A stretch of 64,000 nucleotides of DNA from Torreya grandis (Eukaryota > Streptophyta > Pinopsida > Cupressales > Taxaceae), in contig JARHVA010002372.1 in assembly GCA_037957365.1 (NCBI GenBank), forward strand, positions 1,033,501-1,097,500, given 5' to 3'. Below the pieces are notes generated by a model, which made no database searches, had not been told where the DNA came from, and saw nothing but the letters and a program-made list of their open reading frames with translations. Made by a program: the position numbers and the translations under genes. Shown one piece after another: positions 50,255 to 63,770 of this stretch (its first letter is position 1; each line of letters starts with the position of its first letter).

Positions 50255-52268
50255 ACAGAATCTAGAAATATGAAATCTCTATTCACAATTGAAGCACACA
50301 ATACTTTTTAAAAAAATCTCTTTCCATATTTGGACAATATCATGTAATGTGTCCTAGTTCATAACAATTGTAGCACTCAATATATTTTGAAGAAAACTTA
50401 GCTTGTCTTACCTTAAATGGACAACATTTTATAAAGTGTCCAATATCATGATATTTGAGGTACTAAACCTTGATTACACCTTTTTAATTATGACCCCCAT
50501 CATAGTTTCATGAAAATTTATTCATGGTAAGTCTCATAAATTATCTATCTCTATGCCCAAACCGATTACAAGTAAAACAGTAACCATTAAAATTTATATA
50601 TCTCATGGTATTTGGCTTTCTAATCTAATTTGTCTTTATTCTACTATCACCTTCATTCCTTGTTTGATTATTTGTCTTCAAATTATAATCCACATTGATC
50701 ACATTAGTCTTCATCTTGTCTTGAGTTATAGTCTCTGATTATTCTTTATATCCAAGACCAATCTTATCACTTGCATGTTTTTTATCATTCAGAATGTTAT
50801 CTAGATCACTTGAGCTCTTTTAAAATCTCACAAATGACATTAATTTAGTAGATACCTTATTTAACTCAAATTTAAATGAACCACTTTCATTTACATACCT
50901 TTCAAATTCATCTTCTTTAGATTTTAATCTTGTATACATAACTTCCAATTAACAACTAAGATGTTTTACCATATCTTCATGTTCCTTGGTATCTTCATCC
51001 ATTCTTTCCACAAACACACTAAATTTCTCCTCAATGTCTTTGATTTTAGATTTCATATTTTTATTGATCTTCTTCTCAATCTTTAGTTCTTCATGAGCAT
51101 TAGATAATGCAATATCATAGTCCACCTCATCTTCATCATCATCTAAATCACTCCAAGTAGACACCATATGATGTGAGCAACTTCCTCCCTTATCCATGAA
51201 TAGAGATTCATCTTTATTAAAACCATCATCTTCATGATCATATTTTGAGTCACTATATTCACTCTCATTTGATGAATTGTATTCTTATTTTGTGTAGAGA
51301 CTATTCTTCTCCTTGAATTACTTCTTATTATCAAACCTTCTAAATCCCTTTTTACTTTTATCAAACTTGAAAGATCTCTTTCCATCATCATGTCCTTGAT
51401 CATGTTCTTCATCATCATCATTTTTATACTTATGAGGGAACTTATTAGCAAAAAGTCTATCTCACCACAATCGAATCATTTGAGGTGTAGCTTACCTTTA
51501 TACTTTCTTGAACATGTTCTCAATTTCCTTGAAAGCAAATAAATTAGTTCACCCTCATCTATATCAGGAGTGCCATTCTCCTTGAGTTTCTTACCTTGAA
51601 ATTTTTTTGTCTTCATTTAAATATTGAAAGTTTCTTCCTTTTTTGGTGGTACATCATCATTCTTCCTCATCTCATAGGTAGTAAGGGTGCCATGCAATTG
51701 ATCCATCTTCAATTGAGTAAGATCATGACTATCTTTTATATCATATAATTTTGGATTAAACTTGGAGGATATAGAACTTAATACCTTTTCAACAATATTA
51801 GTCTCTTCAATATTCTCTCCAAGATATCTAATGATGTTCACAACCTCATCAACTCTCTATAGAAAGGATACCATAATATCTTCTTCATTCATCTTGATAC
51901 TTTCAAATTGTCTTCTATGAGTCTACAACTTTGCCAAATTAACCTTTGAATCTCCTTCAAAAAAATTCTTCAATTTATCCCAAATTTATTTGTCATATGT
52001 GCATTAATTACTTTGGTGAACTTAGTTATTTTAATACCATAAGTGATGAAATTCATTACCTTAGAGTTGTTCTCAAATAGATTCTCATCTAAAACACTAG
52101 ATGGAGGAATAGTAGGGGCAACATAACCATCTAAAATAGATTGCCATACATCAAACCCTAGGGACATTATGTATGTCTTCATCCTAACACTCCAAAAAGA
52201 ATAATTAGATCCATTGAACATCGTTGCTTGCTTAATAGATAACCCACTTTGAATATTTGAACTAGCCA
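50255..52268 (-). pseudogene. Ty1/copia gag with four zinc-knuckle positions
   Basis: Start chosen at MASSNIQSGLSIKQATMFNG (ATG at 52,268-52,266), 50 bases after the primer site. It continues NYSFWSVRMKTYIMSLGFDV and WQSILDGYVAPTIPP. The UBN2 helix block follows (51,841-51,617, ..LTQLKMDQLHGTLTTYEMR). Then come a Lys/Asp-rich stretch and a coiled-coil-like stretch (51,197-50,949, HEELKIEKKINKNMKSKIKD). At the end are four C-x2-C-x4-H-x4-C positions. 50,579-50,538 reads CFTCNRFGHRDRQF (last Cys lost). 50,463-50,421 reads YLKYHDIGHFIKC (two Cys to Tyr). 50,375-50,334 reads CYNCYELGHIT*YC (intact apart from a stop). 50,296-50,255 reads CFNCE*RFHISRFC (intact apart from a stop). These bind the element RNA. 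Length is about 670 codons. Confidence 0.8.
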
Positions 52269-52317
52269 TTGTACCTTGGATCACCTTCAAGATATCAATA
52301 TTTTACTAAAAGACCTC

Positions 52318-52331
52318 TCTATGATACCAAT
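52318..52331 (-). promoter_or_regulatory. tRNA-iMet primer-binding site of nested element
   Basis: Minus-strand TTGGTATCATAGAG lies just inside the 5' LTR end, complementary to the 3' end of initiator tRNA-Met. Confidence 0.75.
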
Positions 52332-52334
52332 TTT

Positions 52335-54976
52335 TAGAGGTACAATCCATTGAAGGGGGTGAATTAGTGATGGCAAACAATCTAATTCAATTTCTACACC
52401 CTTAAAATATTTAAGCATTAAACACAAGCATTTATGAAGCATTCAAATCATTCGTAATAGTGAACAATAAACTTAATGTAAGAACACATATAAAACACAA
52501 GATATAAATGGTAAACCCATTTGGGAAATAAATCCCGCTCTCAATCCTACAAACACATAGACTATTATCCTATAAGATGACTACAAACAAGAGACTAATC
52601 AATTCCTTTAGACCAGCAAATCTTGATCATGTCCTCTTAACCAAAGGTATTTAGTGAAATAACTATTACACAAGGATAATCCACTCCTAAGATGATCAAC
52701 TCCTTTATACCATTATCCTTTATTAAAACACCAATTTTACAAGGAACAACTACCCCTAAGGAAGACCGACTCCTTTAGACCCTCCTTTGATAATAATACT
52801 TCCACCTTAGACTTGATGTCTCTAACACCTAATGATGGATCTCTATTTATCACTCTTCTCACCTTTTAGTAAAAACTCTATCATAACTTCAATAGCATGA
52901 CCAAATGGTCATACACACAATCCATTCACTGATCTCCCTCTTAGATCAACCACCAAGCTCACATAATTTTTTAAGCACACTCAGATCTCTTTGCATAGCT
53001 TCACACTTAAATAAAAGTATACTATCATTAAAAACATGACCCACAAGTCATAAACAAAGTAAACCAACTATTCTACTCATTAACTCTACCAATAAGCACA
53101 CTACCTATCCTTCACTCTCTAACTCAAATCTTCTACACCAAGTCTCTCACTTCAAAAGTTTAGAACCCAACACATTTGGTTCTAATATATATAGATCAAT
53201 CATGAAATAACAAGATCAAAATATTTCATTTTGGATATAAAAAATTCCTTCACCCTTAAGGCATCTCATATGGGTCACACTAAAGCACAATCCCCTTTCA
53301 AAATAGGCCTAAGTCACTTTTAGGTCCTATGGAGACCCATTCAGCTCTTTTGGCACTTCTATGACTATAATAAGAATTTAGGACCACTTAAAAACATATA
53401 GGTCCACTCCTTATATCCCCTAAGAAATCCTCAAAATATCACAAACATCTTATCTTACCTCTGTGTATTCTCAAACAACTCAAATAGAGACCTTATACAC
53501 ATAAATACCAATAACAAACATACAATCAACTTATTAAGCAGTGTTCATACTTAAGATAGATTGATCACACCTCCAAATTACTCATAGATCATACATATGG
53601 ACTATATAATACTCCTCTATAGAAAATTCAAAATGAAACATCTAAATAAGATCTACATGAGCTTGAATATCTTTCTCAGGTCACTTGAAGATCAACCATA
53701 TGAATATTTGCTTGTTGTTGGATCATTATCCTATACCTTTGCTTAGTCATTATACATCATGCACCTATCCTCATCTTTATACCTCTTAAATCCTTGGATA
53801 AATCAGGCACCATCGATCTTACTCAAGTTTTAACACTTCAAAAATGACCAAGTATGGGGATCCTTTCAATATGCATGAGTAGCCATTTTTTCACCTTAAT
53901 AACTTCTTTTGTGCTTACTCACATGATCTAAAATTTGGACCAGATGATCTCCTCACATATAATAATCTAACCATGTGATACATTTATCCTAAAAACCTCA
54001 CACATGTGTGATATAATTCCATTAAAGTGCCTTCTCATAAACATCTATCATAGACACAACTATGTCAAAATATGCCTAAGAGGCCAACTTTAAGTATCCA
54101 TAACTTTTGTCATGATTTAGTGCATGAAGTAAATTTAGAAAAAATGATCTATGATAAAAATTTAACAAACCCATATGATTAATTTATCTTAATATCTTCA
54201 CATGTTTAAGATATAACACCATCAAAATTCTCACTCAGCTCTTTCTAACACAATGCAAAAATGGCTAAGTATGGGAAAATATAGTCAATCTGCCTGGGAG
54301 CTAAAAATTGCATATGCATATATTTTTATGTGTCACATTTCATGATATATAAATTAAAAAAAAATAAAATAGGTATAAAACTAAACAAACCCATCTGATC
54401 ACCTTTTATTGAGTCATTCACATGTGTGAGTGCTGACCTCATCAACATGCTTACTCAGCTCTTTCTGGCCACTTTGTAAATTTGGCTAAGTATGAAAAAA
54501 CAATGAATTCTAACTGAGAATCCAACTTTCCACCCTTATATATTTAACCACACTTCAATTCATGACTTTAGATATGGCACAAAAAAACTAAGGACTATAA
54601 TGATCACAACCATATGACCAGCTCCCCTTGACTCATCCCACATGGCAATGGTGACATCTTCAAATTACCAACTTGAATTTTCTACCATTAGACCCAAAGT
54701 GTCTATATGAAAAGTATGATTATCTAGATGAACTCCACTTATGCACATAATCTTTCAAAGCATATATAACATCTTAGGGACTTCTTTCACATTCTCCAAT
54801 CACCATACTCAACCCTGAACATCTCTAATCATGTCAACACTAAAGATCAACAAAGCCACCTTCAAGCATACAAGACCAAGTGCATTGCACACTTCATCAT
54901 TTTCACATAGACTATCAAGGATTTTTATCCACTCACCATAATATCTACATGACACCACCATGACATCATCATGGCA
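52335..54976 (-). repeat. 5' LTR of nested element (about 2.64 kb)
   Basis: Direct copy of 45,241-48,313, from tagaggtacaatcc to catcatcatggca. Compared with that copy it lacks about 430 bases at about 53,690. It should contain the promoter of the element on the minus strand; no TATA site could be singled out. Confidence 0.85.
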
Positions 54977-57000
54977 ACTCTCTGACAAAGTAGTCATCCT
55001 AAATAAAAAGATAGAAATACCCCATTCCCTATTAAAGGATAAAATAGAATAAAGAGACATAAAGATAACTAAAAAGACCCCTAACTCAAAAATAGTCACC
55101 AAATCAATGTTACCACGATGTCTACCACTAAAATCATTAGTCTCTTAGATAAGGCCACTCCTATATTTCTCCATGAGGACTAGGGATCTATGTCTTTTGG
55201 GCCTCAAGGCCTGCAACCCCAAGGGGGGTTAGACATCCTACCAAACCTTTGCATGTTAGATGTTTTTTGGAATGAGGAAGCTCCCCTCTTTAACAACCAT
55301 CTCAATAGGTATCATTGAGGCCAACCAGAGGTCAACCATGTGGGAACAAGTCATTATTCAAATTTCATCCTCATCACCTCCAAGCCACTTCAAAGTATGC
55401 TTATAAACCATGTCATTATAAGTCCATACCAAATTTACAAGGTTCCCAACTCATTAGGTTTGATCTTTTTAGAGATTTCATCCATTCTTCTATAACTTAT
55501 TATCAGTCTTATTTCTCATCATACTTAAAGTTTACATTGATAGACATCTAGGTCCCTCTTCTTCCCTAGGTTCTCCTCATGATCAAGGAGAGGATTCAAT
55601 CATGACCATAAGTAAGATATAATTCAACATCATAACTCATGATTATCCATATATTTTAAAGAAGGAACCCCTTTTTCCCATCACAAAAGAAGAGGACCTT
55701 GAAAAGTCACTCACAAAGTTCTTGTAGGCATTCCCACACATAACAATAGGACAAGTAGTACTACCCATGACCTAACCATATTATTACAAGCTACATAACT
55801 ATACACATTTGCCTTCTCCACTGAGATAAGATCCTAATTATGTTGGCATAATACCTACACCTATATGAAACCCTAACTATGTTGTCATAGTTCTAATCCC
55901 AAATAAAAGTACAAACAAAAAATCTTTCAAATTTATAGAGGTTCTTACCTAACTTAACCCAAAGCTTATAAAATAACCTTTCAAGTTCCTAGAGTTTATT
56001 CCCTTCCTTCATCCATAGTGTGAGATTGAGCCATCCATGCTTTCACAATCCCTTCCATTCACCCCACATAGAGGATAGACTCATTGTCTTCCTAAACTTC
56101 TAAACTAGGGAACTTAAAGGGAATTACTTTACATTTTAAATATTAATATGGTTGAAATATCAGAGGACTAATAAACCTTACTTGAAGACTACCCCACTTC
56201 TACAATGATTAGTGGGTCATTCACTATGATGGATCCATGTGTCACTTAAGTGTTGGGGTAGGAGTCATTCTCATTTATCTAAAGGGTGAGTCATGTCTTT
56301 TGGATTCAAATCAAACTTAGAGTATAAAACTAAGTATGATTCCATACTACTTTGCATGCTCATTAAAAAATTTCTAGGCATTTAAAACTTAAGGTTCTAG
56401 AGTGACTCAGCTAGTCTTAATCTAAGTTTCTAAATTATATCAGACCAAAATTAGATATCTTTAGTTGTACAATATTTTGATATGTGAGGTTACCAAAGAC
56501 TTTGATTTTTGTTTCTATAGAGACAATTCTTAAGTAAATAAACCATATTTCCAACTCTATGGCTACCTCATCTTCACATTTTATCCCTCATCCAAAAATA
56601 CTATAATCTAATTTCATAGTCTCAGTTAGGATAGAGCCTCTTATGTTTAAGGATCCTAATGATCAAATCATTATTCATGTAAAATGATAAAAATACCCAT
56701 TGATACTTGATCTAACTAATAATTATGAATCCATCCTTAAATTCTTACAATCCTATAATGTCTTCCCTGCATTCCACCATAAGAAGGGCTTCTCACTTAC
56801 CTATTATCCTGACTCAGTAACTCAAAACTAAATTCTATATGTCTTACTACCATGTCAAGGGTTACCTTTCTTTTGATGATGATTAATATGTATTAAAAAT
56901 TGAAATTGAAGACCCTAATATTCCCCTATATTTTGTATTCAAGGAGGTAAAATATTCCTTCATCAAATAAAATATTGACATTAATATCAAAATGAAAGAG
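54977..57000 (+). other. Middle of split gypsy element, little preserved
   Basis: The region between protease and reverse transcriptase resumes here after the insertion. Translations show no domain I can name. A 78-codon open frame (55,315-55,551) has no recognised family. Confidence 0.4.
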
Positions 57001-57129
57001 AACCCTAGAATCCTCAATCTAGGGTATTCACTCTCCAAAAATGAAGTAGAAGACCATAAATAGCTACTCAAAAAACTTTCAAAATATTTTGGTTAACAAG
57101 ATAGGCATAAATACCAAAATAATCATTCA

Positions 57130-58060
57130 TAACTTAGTTATAATGTCTGATGTAAAACCTACCAAGTAGAAACTCAGGCCCATCAAGCCTAAGGTCACAA
57201 TAATGGTGAAGGAAGAAGTCATCAAACTCCTAAAATTTAGATTAATGAAGTTGGTTGATTATTCCAAATGGATTTATAACATTATCCCCATTCTCAATAA
57301 GAATGATAAAATTAAAATATTTATAGACTTTTGAGACATTAACAAGGCATGTCCAAATGATGACTTTCCCTTCCCATCCATTAAATCATTATTGATGCTA
57401 TGGAAGGATATGAATTGTTATCACTCAGGGATGGATTTTTAGGGTACAACTAGATTTAGATTTCCAAAGAAGACCACATCAAGACCTCATTCACTAAACC
57501 TTGGGGGACATTTTGCTATGTTTTGATTTCCTTTAGTCTAAAACATGCATGGGCAACATAATAAATGGTGATGACCCACATATTCCATGATCTTATCCAT
57601 AAGATAGTGGAGGTCTATATATATGATCTTCTCAAAAAATCAAGATGATGTAAAGACCATTTATGAATATTATGCACCATCCTCACATGTCTGATCAAAT
57701 AGGCATCAGTCTCAACCTAGAGAAATGTGTATTTGGGGTCACCAATGTAAAATGCCTAGGATATATCATCTCCCAATGTGGGATAAATATCAACCCAACT
57801 AAGATACCATCAATCTTACAAATTAACCCTTCCATAAAAAAATTAGGCATTAGGACATTTTCTAGGTAAGTTGGGAACCATTTGATAATTAATCCTTGAT
57901 CTGGCCTACATTGTCCATGCCATCAACAACCTGCTCAAAAAGATAAGTATCCTAACTTAGACAAGTTATTGTCAAGAAGCATTTAAATTAGTGAAACTCT
58001 TTCTCGTGTCTTATTCTACACTCATGACACCTAAACCAAATAATCCTTTGATACTTTATA
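57130..58060 (+). pseudogene. Ty3/gypsy reverse transcriptase, dead
   Basis: Motifs in order: IFIDF*DINKACPNDDFPFP (57,319-57,378; the stop TGA is one C-to-T step from the Arg codon CGA of the family word DFRDLNKACPKDDFPLP), LSLRDGFLGYN (about 57,417-57,450), TSFTKPWGTFCYVL, VEVYIYDLLKKS (57,607-57,642) and NLEKCVFGVTNVKCLGYIIS (57,714-57,773). The catalytic box YVDD reads YIYD, so the first Asp is Tyr. The thumb continues with ININPTKI. The connection to RNase H at 57.9-58.2 kb (LILYIIQINVSLICILAQED) is recognisable but broken. Confidence 0.8.
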
Positions 58061-58649
58061 TTATATAAATTAATGTATCCCTCATATGCATATTAGCTCA
58101 AGAAGATGACATAATAAGGAATGTATAGATTATTTCATTAGCCAAAATCTCATTGATTATGAGACATGATACACTCAAGTAGAAAGGGAATTTTTATAAA
58201 TAGTATTTTAAACTAAATGATTATGGCACTATATGATTAACAAATAAATGAGAGTAATTGTAAGATCATAGGCCCTACAAACTTTCTTAACCCAAGTCAC
58301 TCTTTCTATAAATTCTAGACACTTCATCACACTCTTAATTAAGTTTAACTTGAAATATGTTAATCAAAATTACATTAAGGGATAAATCATTACCAATTGG
58401 TTTATTGATTTACCCATCAAATCTAATTACTTCATCAATATTGACTTCCTTAATGAACTAATATGCTCTATATAAAATCTTTATATCAATACCTCTCATA
58501 AGCATGTGGATATCATTAATTACCTAGTTGACCATACTTTTCCTAAAGCTTCCATTTCACAATAGAAAAGGTATCTTCACATCATCTCATCTAAGTATGT
58601 TATTTTAGATATGGTCCTTTATTATAAGGACTTTGATGACATGTTGCTT

Positions 58650-59760
58650 TGATGTGTTAACTAAGAAGAGCTGGAAAGAGTCCTCTTTCATTGTCACAAT
58701 GGCATAAGTGGTAGGCACTTTGGCATCCATGCAAATACTCAAAAAAATCATAAAATGGGATATTTATAGCCCATTATAGACCAATATTATGTCTATTATG
58801 CACATAAACATGATAAGTGTCAACATTTTTCACACGAGATACACATTCCCACTAGGGAATTATAACCCATCATCACTCCATGGCCTTTTTACACTTGGGG
58901 TATGGATTTAGTGGGTAAAATTTCCTCTAATTATTTGGTTGGTCACCACTTCATTATCATAGTGATTAAATATTTCACCAAATGGACATAGGTAATTCCC
59001 CTGACAACTATCACCATATTAGTTACTATAAATTTTATCCTAAATCATATCATTTATCGATTTGAGGTCCCATAAATCATCATTACTAATAATAGGTCTC
59101 ATTTAAATAGTTTTAAAGTTAATTATTTATGAAATAAATTCATTATATTACACCTCTTGGCCTCCTTGTACTATCCACAAGCTAATGGCCAAGTTGAAGC
59201 TACCAATAAAACCTTGAAGTGGATTCTAGTCAAGATTGTCAGAGACTCCAAATGCGATTGGCATCTAGAGATTTATCCATCACTATGGGCTTAATAACCA
59301 CTATCCAAATACTAAAGAGGGTAACACCATATTAAATTGTGTTTGGATCCTAATCCATTCTACCCTTAGAGGTGGAAATACCTAGTCTTCATGTTTCCTT
59401 CCAAAGCCTCATTGATCAAGAAGAATATATAGAGGGTGGATAGCTAAATTAAAAATCTTATATGAACATCACATCACTATCATAAATAATCACATTGATT
59501 ATCCTAACCATATTTTTAGATAATACAGTAAAAATATCCATGATATCCCAATTCATGTATGATACCTTCTCCTTAGACTCAATATTTGAATTAACTAGAA
59601 GAAAGGAGAGGGTCAAAATTTTAGACCCAACTAGTTAGGCCCTTATGTAGAGAGAAAAGATTTTAATAATGAATACTATCAATTATGCACTTTATAAGTC
59701 AAAGATTTTAATAAGTTTTTAAGTTCTTTAATTCTAAAAATCTTCTATATCTAATTCTTA
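58650..59760 (+). pseudogene. Ty3/gypsy integrase, dead
   Basis: The zinc-binding part reads LFHCHNGISGRHFGIHANTQ (about 58,683-58,742) and YYAHKHDKCQ (58,793-58,822), where the first Cys of the C-x2-C pair is His. The core begins with WGMDLVGKISSNYLVGHHFI (58,897-58,956) and keeps the first catalytic Asp. It continues with RFEVP*IIITNNRSHLNSFK (59,059-59,118), in which the second Asp is Asn (family TDNG). YPQANGQVEATNKTLKWILV (59,171-59,230) keeps the Glu. The tail shows KKGEGQNFRPN*LGPYV (about 59,600-59,650). The domain had joined cDNA to target DNA. Confidence 0.8.
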
Positions 59761-61184
<1,424 letters not shown>

Positions 61185-61949
61185 TGTAAACTATCAAGTT
61201 TATACAACAAAAATTTATGATATAAACACCTCTATAGAGGGCCAATATGCCTCAATTCATATAAAAAGGAATCAACATATAAATTAGTATAAAAAACATT
61301 TATAACAAGTCTCAATAACCTGTCATCCTCCTTTGAGATGGTCTTAATACGAAAGAGTGCCTAGGGATCTAGCTTCGATAGCATCTCCTATTAGTACTTC
61401 CATTCAAAGTTATCCTAATATCTATGAGTCAGTGTCTAGGATGTTGAATCCTACCTGATCTTTCCTCTTATTTTTCCCTCCTTATCATATTTTTGAAGGC
61501 TTTTCCAACTCCTCTACCCACCATGGTATTTACTAGGTCCTCCACCTTTCTCACTCTATCCAATAGAGTTTTATTCTATGTATTCAACACCATCACCAAC
61601 AATGAAGCATGATACATTGGGGAAAAGATATTTATATGGTGACCAATGTGTACAAGAAGACCAAGGCCAACCAAAATTTGGTCCCATGTCTAACTAGTGC
61701 TAAGTTGAAAACATTTCATTAGGGTGTCCTTGATCATCCACTTCTAACTACCCATAGTATATTCAACCACAAAGTACAAAAGATTAATTAGATCTAGATG
61801 ATATAAAAAAATATGATACACATAAAATCAGCTAAGTAACTGAAAGGAATAAAAATGTGAACTATAATCATAAATTTAAAAAAATAAATATTTTACCTAG
61901 ATCTCCCTTGTATCACTCTAAATCAAAATCATCTTCTATAGCCTCCTTA

Positions 61950-62995
61950 TTTGTGTTTAGGTCCTCATCTAGCTCAATATATACTCAATCCTCACCATCT
62001 CTATTTCTTATATGTTATTAATAAGTAGATTCCCCCTAAGTAGGGTCTTATAACATTTATGGTGGTGGTGGTGGGTCCATTTGTTCTTACCCAAATCCAA
62101 CTTTTCCTCATCCTCCTTAAGCTACCTATCAAACTAGTTGGGTGATAGGCACCCCTCTCATGAGTGGGTGTCATGATAGTCACCCCAACCACATAGTTCT
62201 TGCCTCATATATCCCCCTATAATTGACTCTATGGATAGGAAATTTTCCCACATAAGGCATACCAAACTATTGGGTCACCCTATCCATGGGGTGAAACTCA
62301 ATCTATAACAACCTATCTAAAACCTGAGAGGATATAAAATCTATTGTGATATAGACTCCCTCATTTTCCCATTGCCCAACCATGTCCTGTAGGGTAGGGA
62401 AATAAAATTTATTATTGCTAAAATCCCCATAACCTAAGACAAAATAAGAAAGGGTGTCATTTTTTTCCATATAGTGTCCCAGATATCACTTGGTGCCATA
62501 ATCAACATCCCCTCTAATAGGATATCATCCTCTTGTAGACACAACCCATAGCAATGGTCAAGTGGTTAATGAAAAAGGATCCCTAGTGATCCACTTGGTA
62601 AAAATACCTATAATACTATGCTATCATATCATAAATCCACACATAGCATGTCCCTCTCTCCTTGATATGTCACATGATTGGTGACTAACTGTACAAAATA
62701 CGATAGTGCCCTTATCTCCCACTAATCAAGAGGAAATGATTCTAATGATAACCTTCCTTATAATGGAGGATCGCTAATCCCTCTACCTAAGAAATTCTCA
62801 CCCCACACTTCTCACCCCCATTAGGTGCATTGGAGTCTCCAAAATGATATGTCTAGCTATGGGCCTCACAATGGCTATTAGCATCTCAAATATATATCAA
62901 TAAACTAATCATTGGAAGACTAGTGATCCAATACAAATCTATGAGAGTGACCATCCAATCTCCTAGGGATTGGGGAAAATGAAAGTGTTAATAGG
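61950..62995 (-). pseudogene. Second plant mobile domain (PMD) remnant
   Basis: Minus-strand frames give HFHFPQSLGDWMVTLIDLYW and ITSLPMISL (about 62,990-62,905), close to the PMD opening (T.TFHFPWGEMTITLDDVY.I.GLP). Further on are NNKFYFPTLQDMVGQWENEG (about 62,415-62,356) and FHPMDRVTQ*FGMP (about 62,295-62,254), matching the family block ..PDRV.RQFG..Q. The 63-codon open frame 62,192-62,001 covers the C-terminal side in another frame. There are several stops and at least two frame changes. Compared with the copy at 0.4-0.95 kb it extends further to the N-terminal side and is not an obvious close relative. It may be host-derived or carried by a transposon. Confidence 0.5.
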
Positions 62996-63279
62996 TCAAG
63001 AGGTCACAAATAGGTGATTGGAAGTGGGGTTAATCCCTACCTAGATTATCTGAAGTATCCCACTCTATCAAGAAGGAGCACCTCATTAGTCATCAAAAGC
63101 ACTAGAACTAGAGGGAACCAATCTTATTATTAGGATTTTGTCCATCAAATATAATCCAACTATAAAAAATAAGAAGACCCTAACTTATCCAAAAAATCAA
63201 CTCTACTTTTTAATTAAGTCAAATTTTGCACCCATCTTTAGTACATGAAACCATCCTAATTTTTAGGTGGTATTTATAG

Positions 63280-63450
63280 AAATACCTTTTGGTGGTTACA
63301 AAATTTTCATAAAGTGGTTATGTAACCAACCCAAATGGTTCTGTAACAACCCTACGGTGGTGATGTCATAATTATGTTATGGGTTTTATGCTACTACCAT
63401 GGTGGTTATGTAACTGCCACCCTTTATAGAATGATAATTTCATAACTTGA
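63280..63450. repeat. Clustered ggtggtta(c/t) phrases
   Basis: ggtggttacaaaa, agtggttatgtaac, aatggttctgtaac, ggtggtgatgtcat and ggtggttatgtaact follow one another at uneven spacing of about 25-60 bases. A looser set of the same words is at 39,010-39,240. The cluster lies upstream (minus sense) of the second PMD remnant. Confidence 0.45.
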
Positions 63451-63477
63451 GTGAAAGTTCTCTATTCCACTCTTATT

Positions 63478-63770
63478 CCTTCTTAAAATCCTATAATACT
63501 CCATAGAATTCACTCTAAATCATAAAACACACACAAATCCCTGATCTACCCCCTCTAGTAATCATTATGAAGCTAAAATTTTCAAAATTCATTAGAATTT
63601 AAATAATTTTTTCTCAAAACCATGTGCCTTCTTAAGATCCTCTAAAACCCCATATAATCTACTCAAAATCATAAAACACTCACAAATGCCCAATCTACCC
63701 CCTCTAGCAATCACTATAGATCTTAAATTTTTAAAATTATTAGAATTAAATAAGTTTTGCTTTAAATTCT
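63478..63770. repeat. Tandem duplication, 149-bp unit, two copies
   Basis: Unit 1 starts at 63,478 and unit 2 at 63,627. Both begin ccttcttaa(a/g)atcct and share aaatcataaaacac.cacaaat, ctaccccctctag.aatca and aaaatt..ttagaatt. Identity is high enough to see by eye throughout. Confidence 0.85.

Larger units (their letters stand above)
45241..54976 (-). mobile_element. Nested copia-type, gag-only LTR retrotransposon
   Basis: Direct repeats at 45,241-48,313 and 52,335-54,976 flank a 4.0-kb interior; the element reads on the minus strand. At the 5' side the LTR end (..gtacctcta) is followed by TTGGTATCATAGAG (52,331-52,318), a tRNA-iMet primer site. At the 3' side gatatcaatgacaaagggtg and agattattgg lead into TGTCATGATG, which matches the usual copia ending (gatgtcaaagggggagattgttgg|TG). 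The interior codes a copia gag but I find no protease, integrase or reverse transcriptase in 48.3-50.2 kb, so it is non-autonomous. It lies inside the Ty3 element, between protease and reverse transcriptase. Target-site duplication was not found at the present ends. Confidence 0.85.
41757..59760 (+). mobile_element. Tat-like Ty3/gypsy element, split by a nested insertion
   Basis: Gag and protease lie at 41.8-45.24 kb and reverse transcriptase to integrase at 57.0-59.76 kb, both plus strand. They are separated by a copia-type element at 45,241-54,976. Removing the insert gives a gag-protease-RT-integrase order of ordinary length (about 8.3 kb). The gag wording (LPKLKGEGDPNAHIKSYTTI), the NYNMILGRS*IH protease end and the YPQANGQVEATNKTL integrase motif are typical of Tat-type elements. 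Every domain has stops, and catalytic residues are lost. The insert must be younger than this element. 5' and 3' LTRs were not matched. Confidence 0.8.

Noticed and set aside
54809..55102. 97-codon minus-strand frame across the end of the nested LTR
   Set aside because: It crosses the LTR boundary at 54,976, has no family pattern, and fits chance in low-stop antisense sequence.
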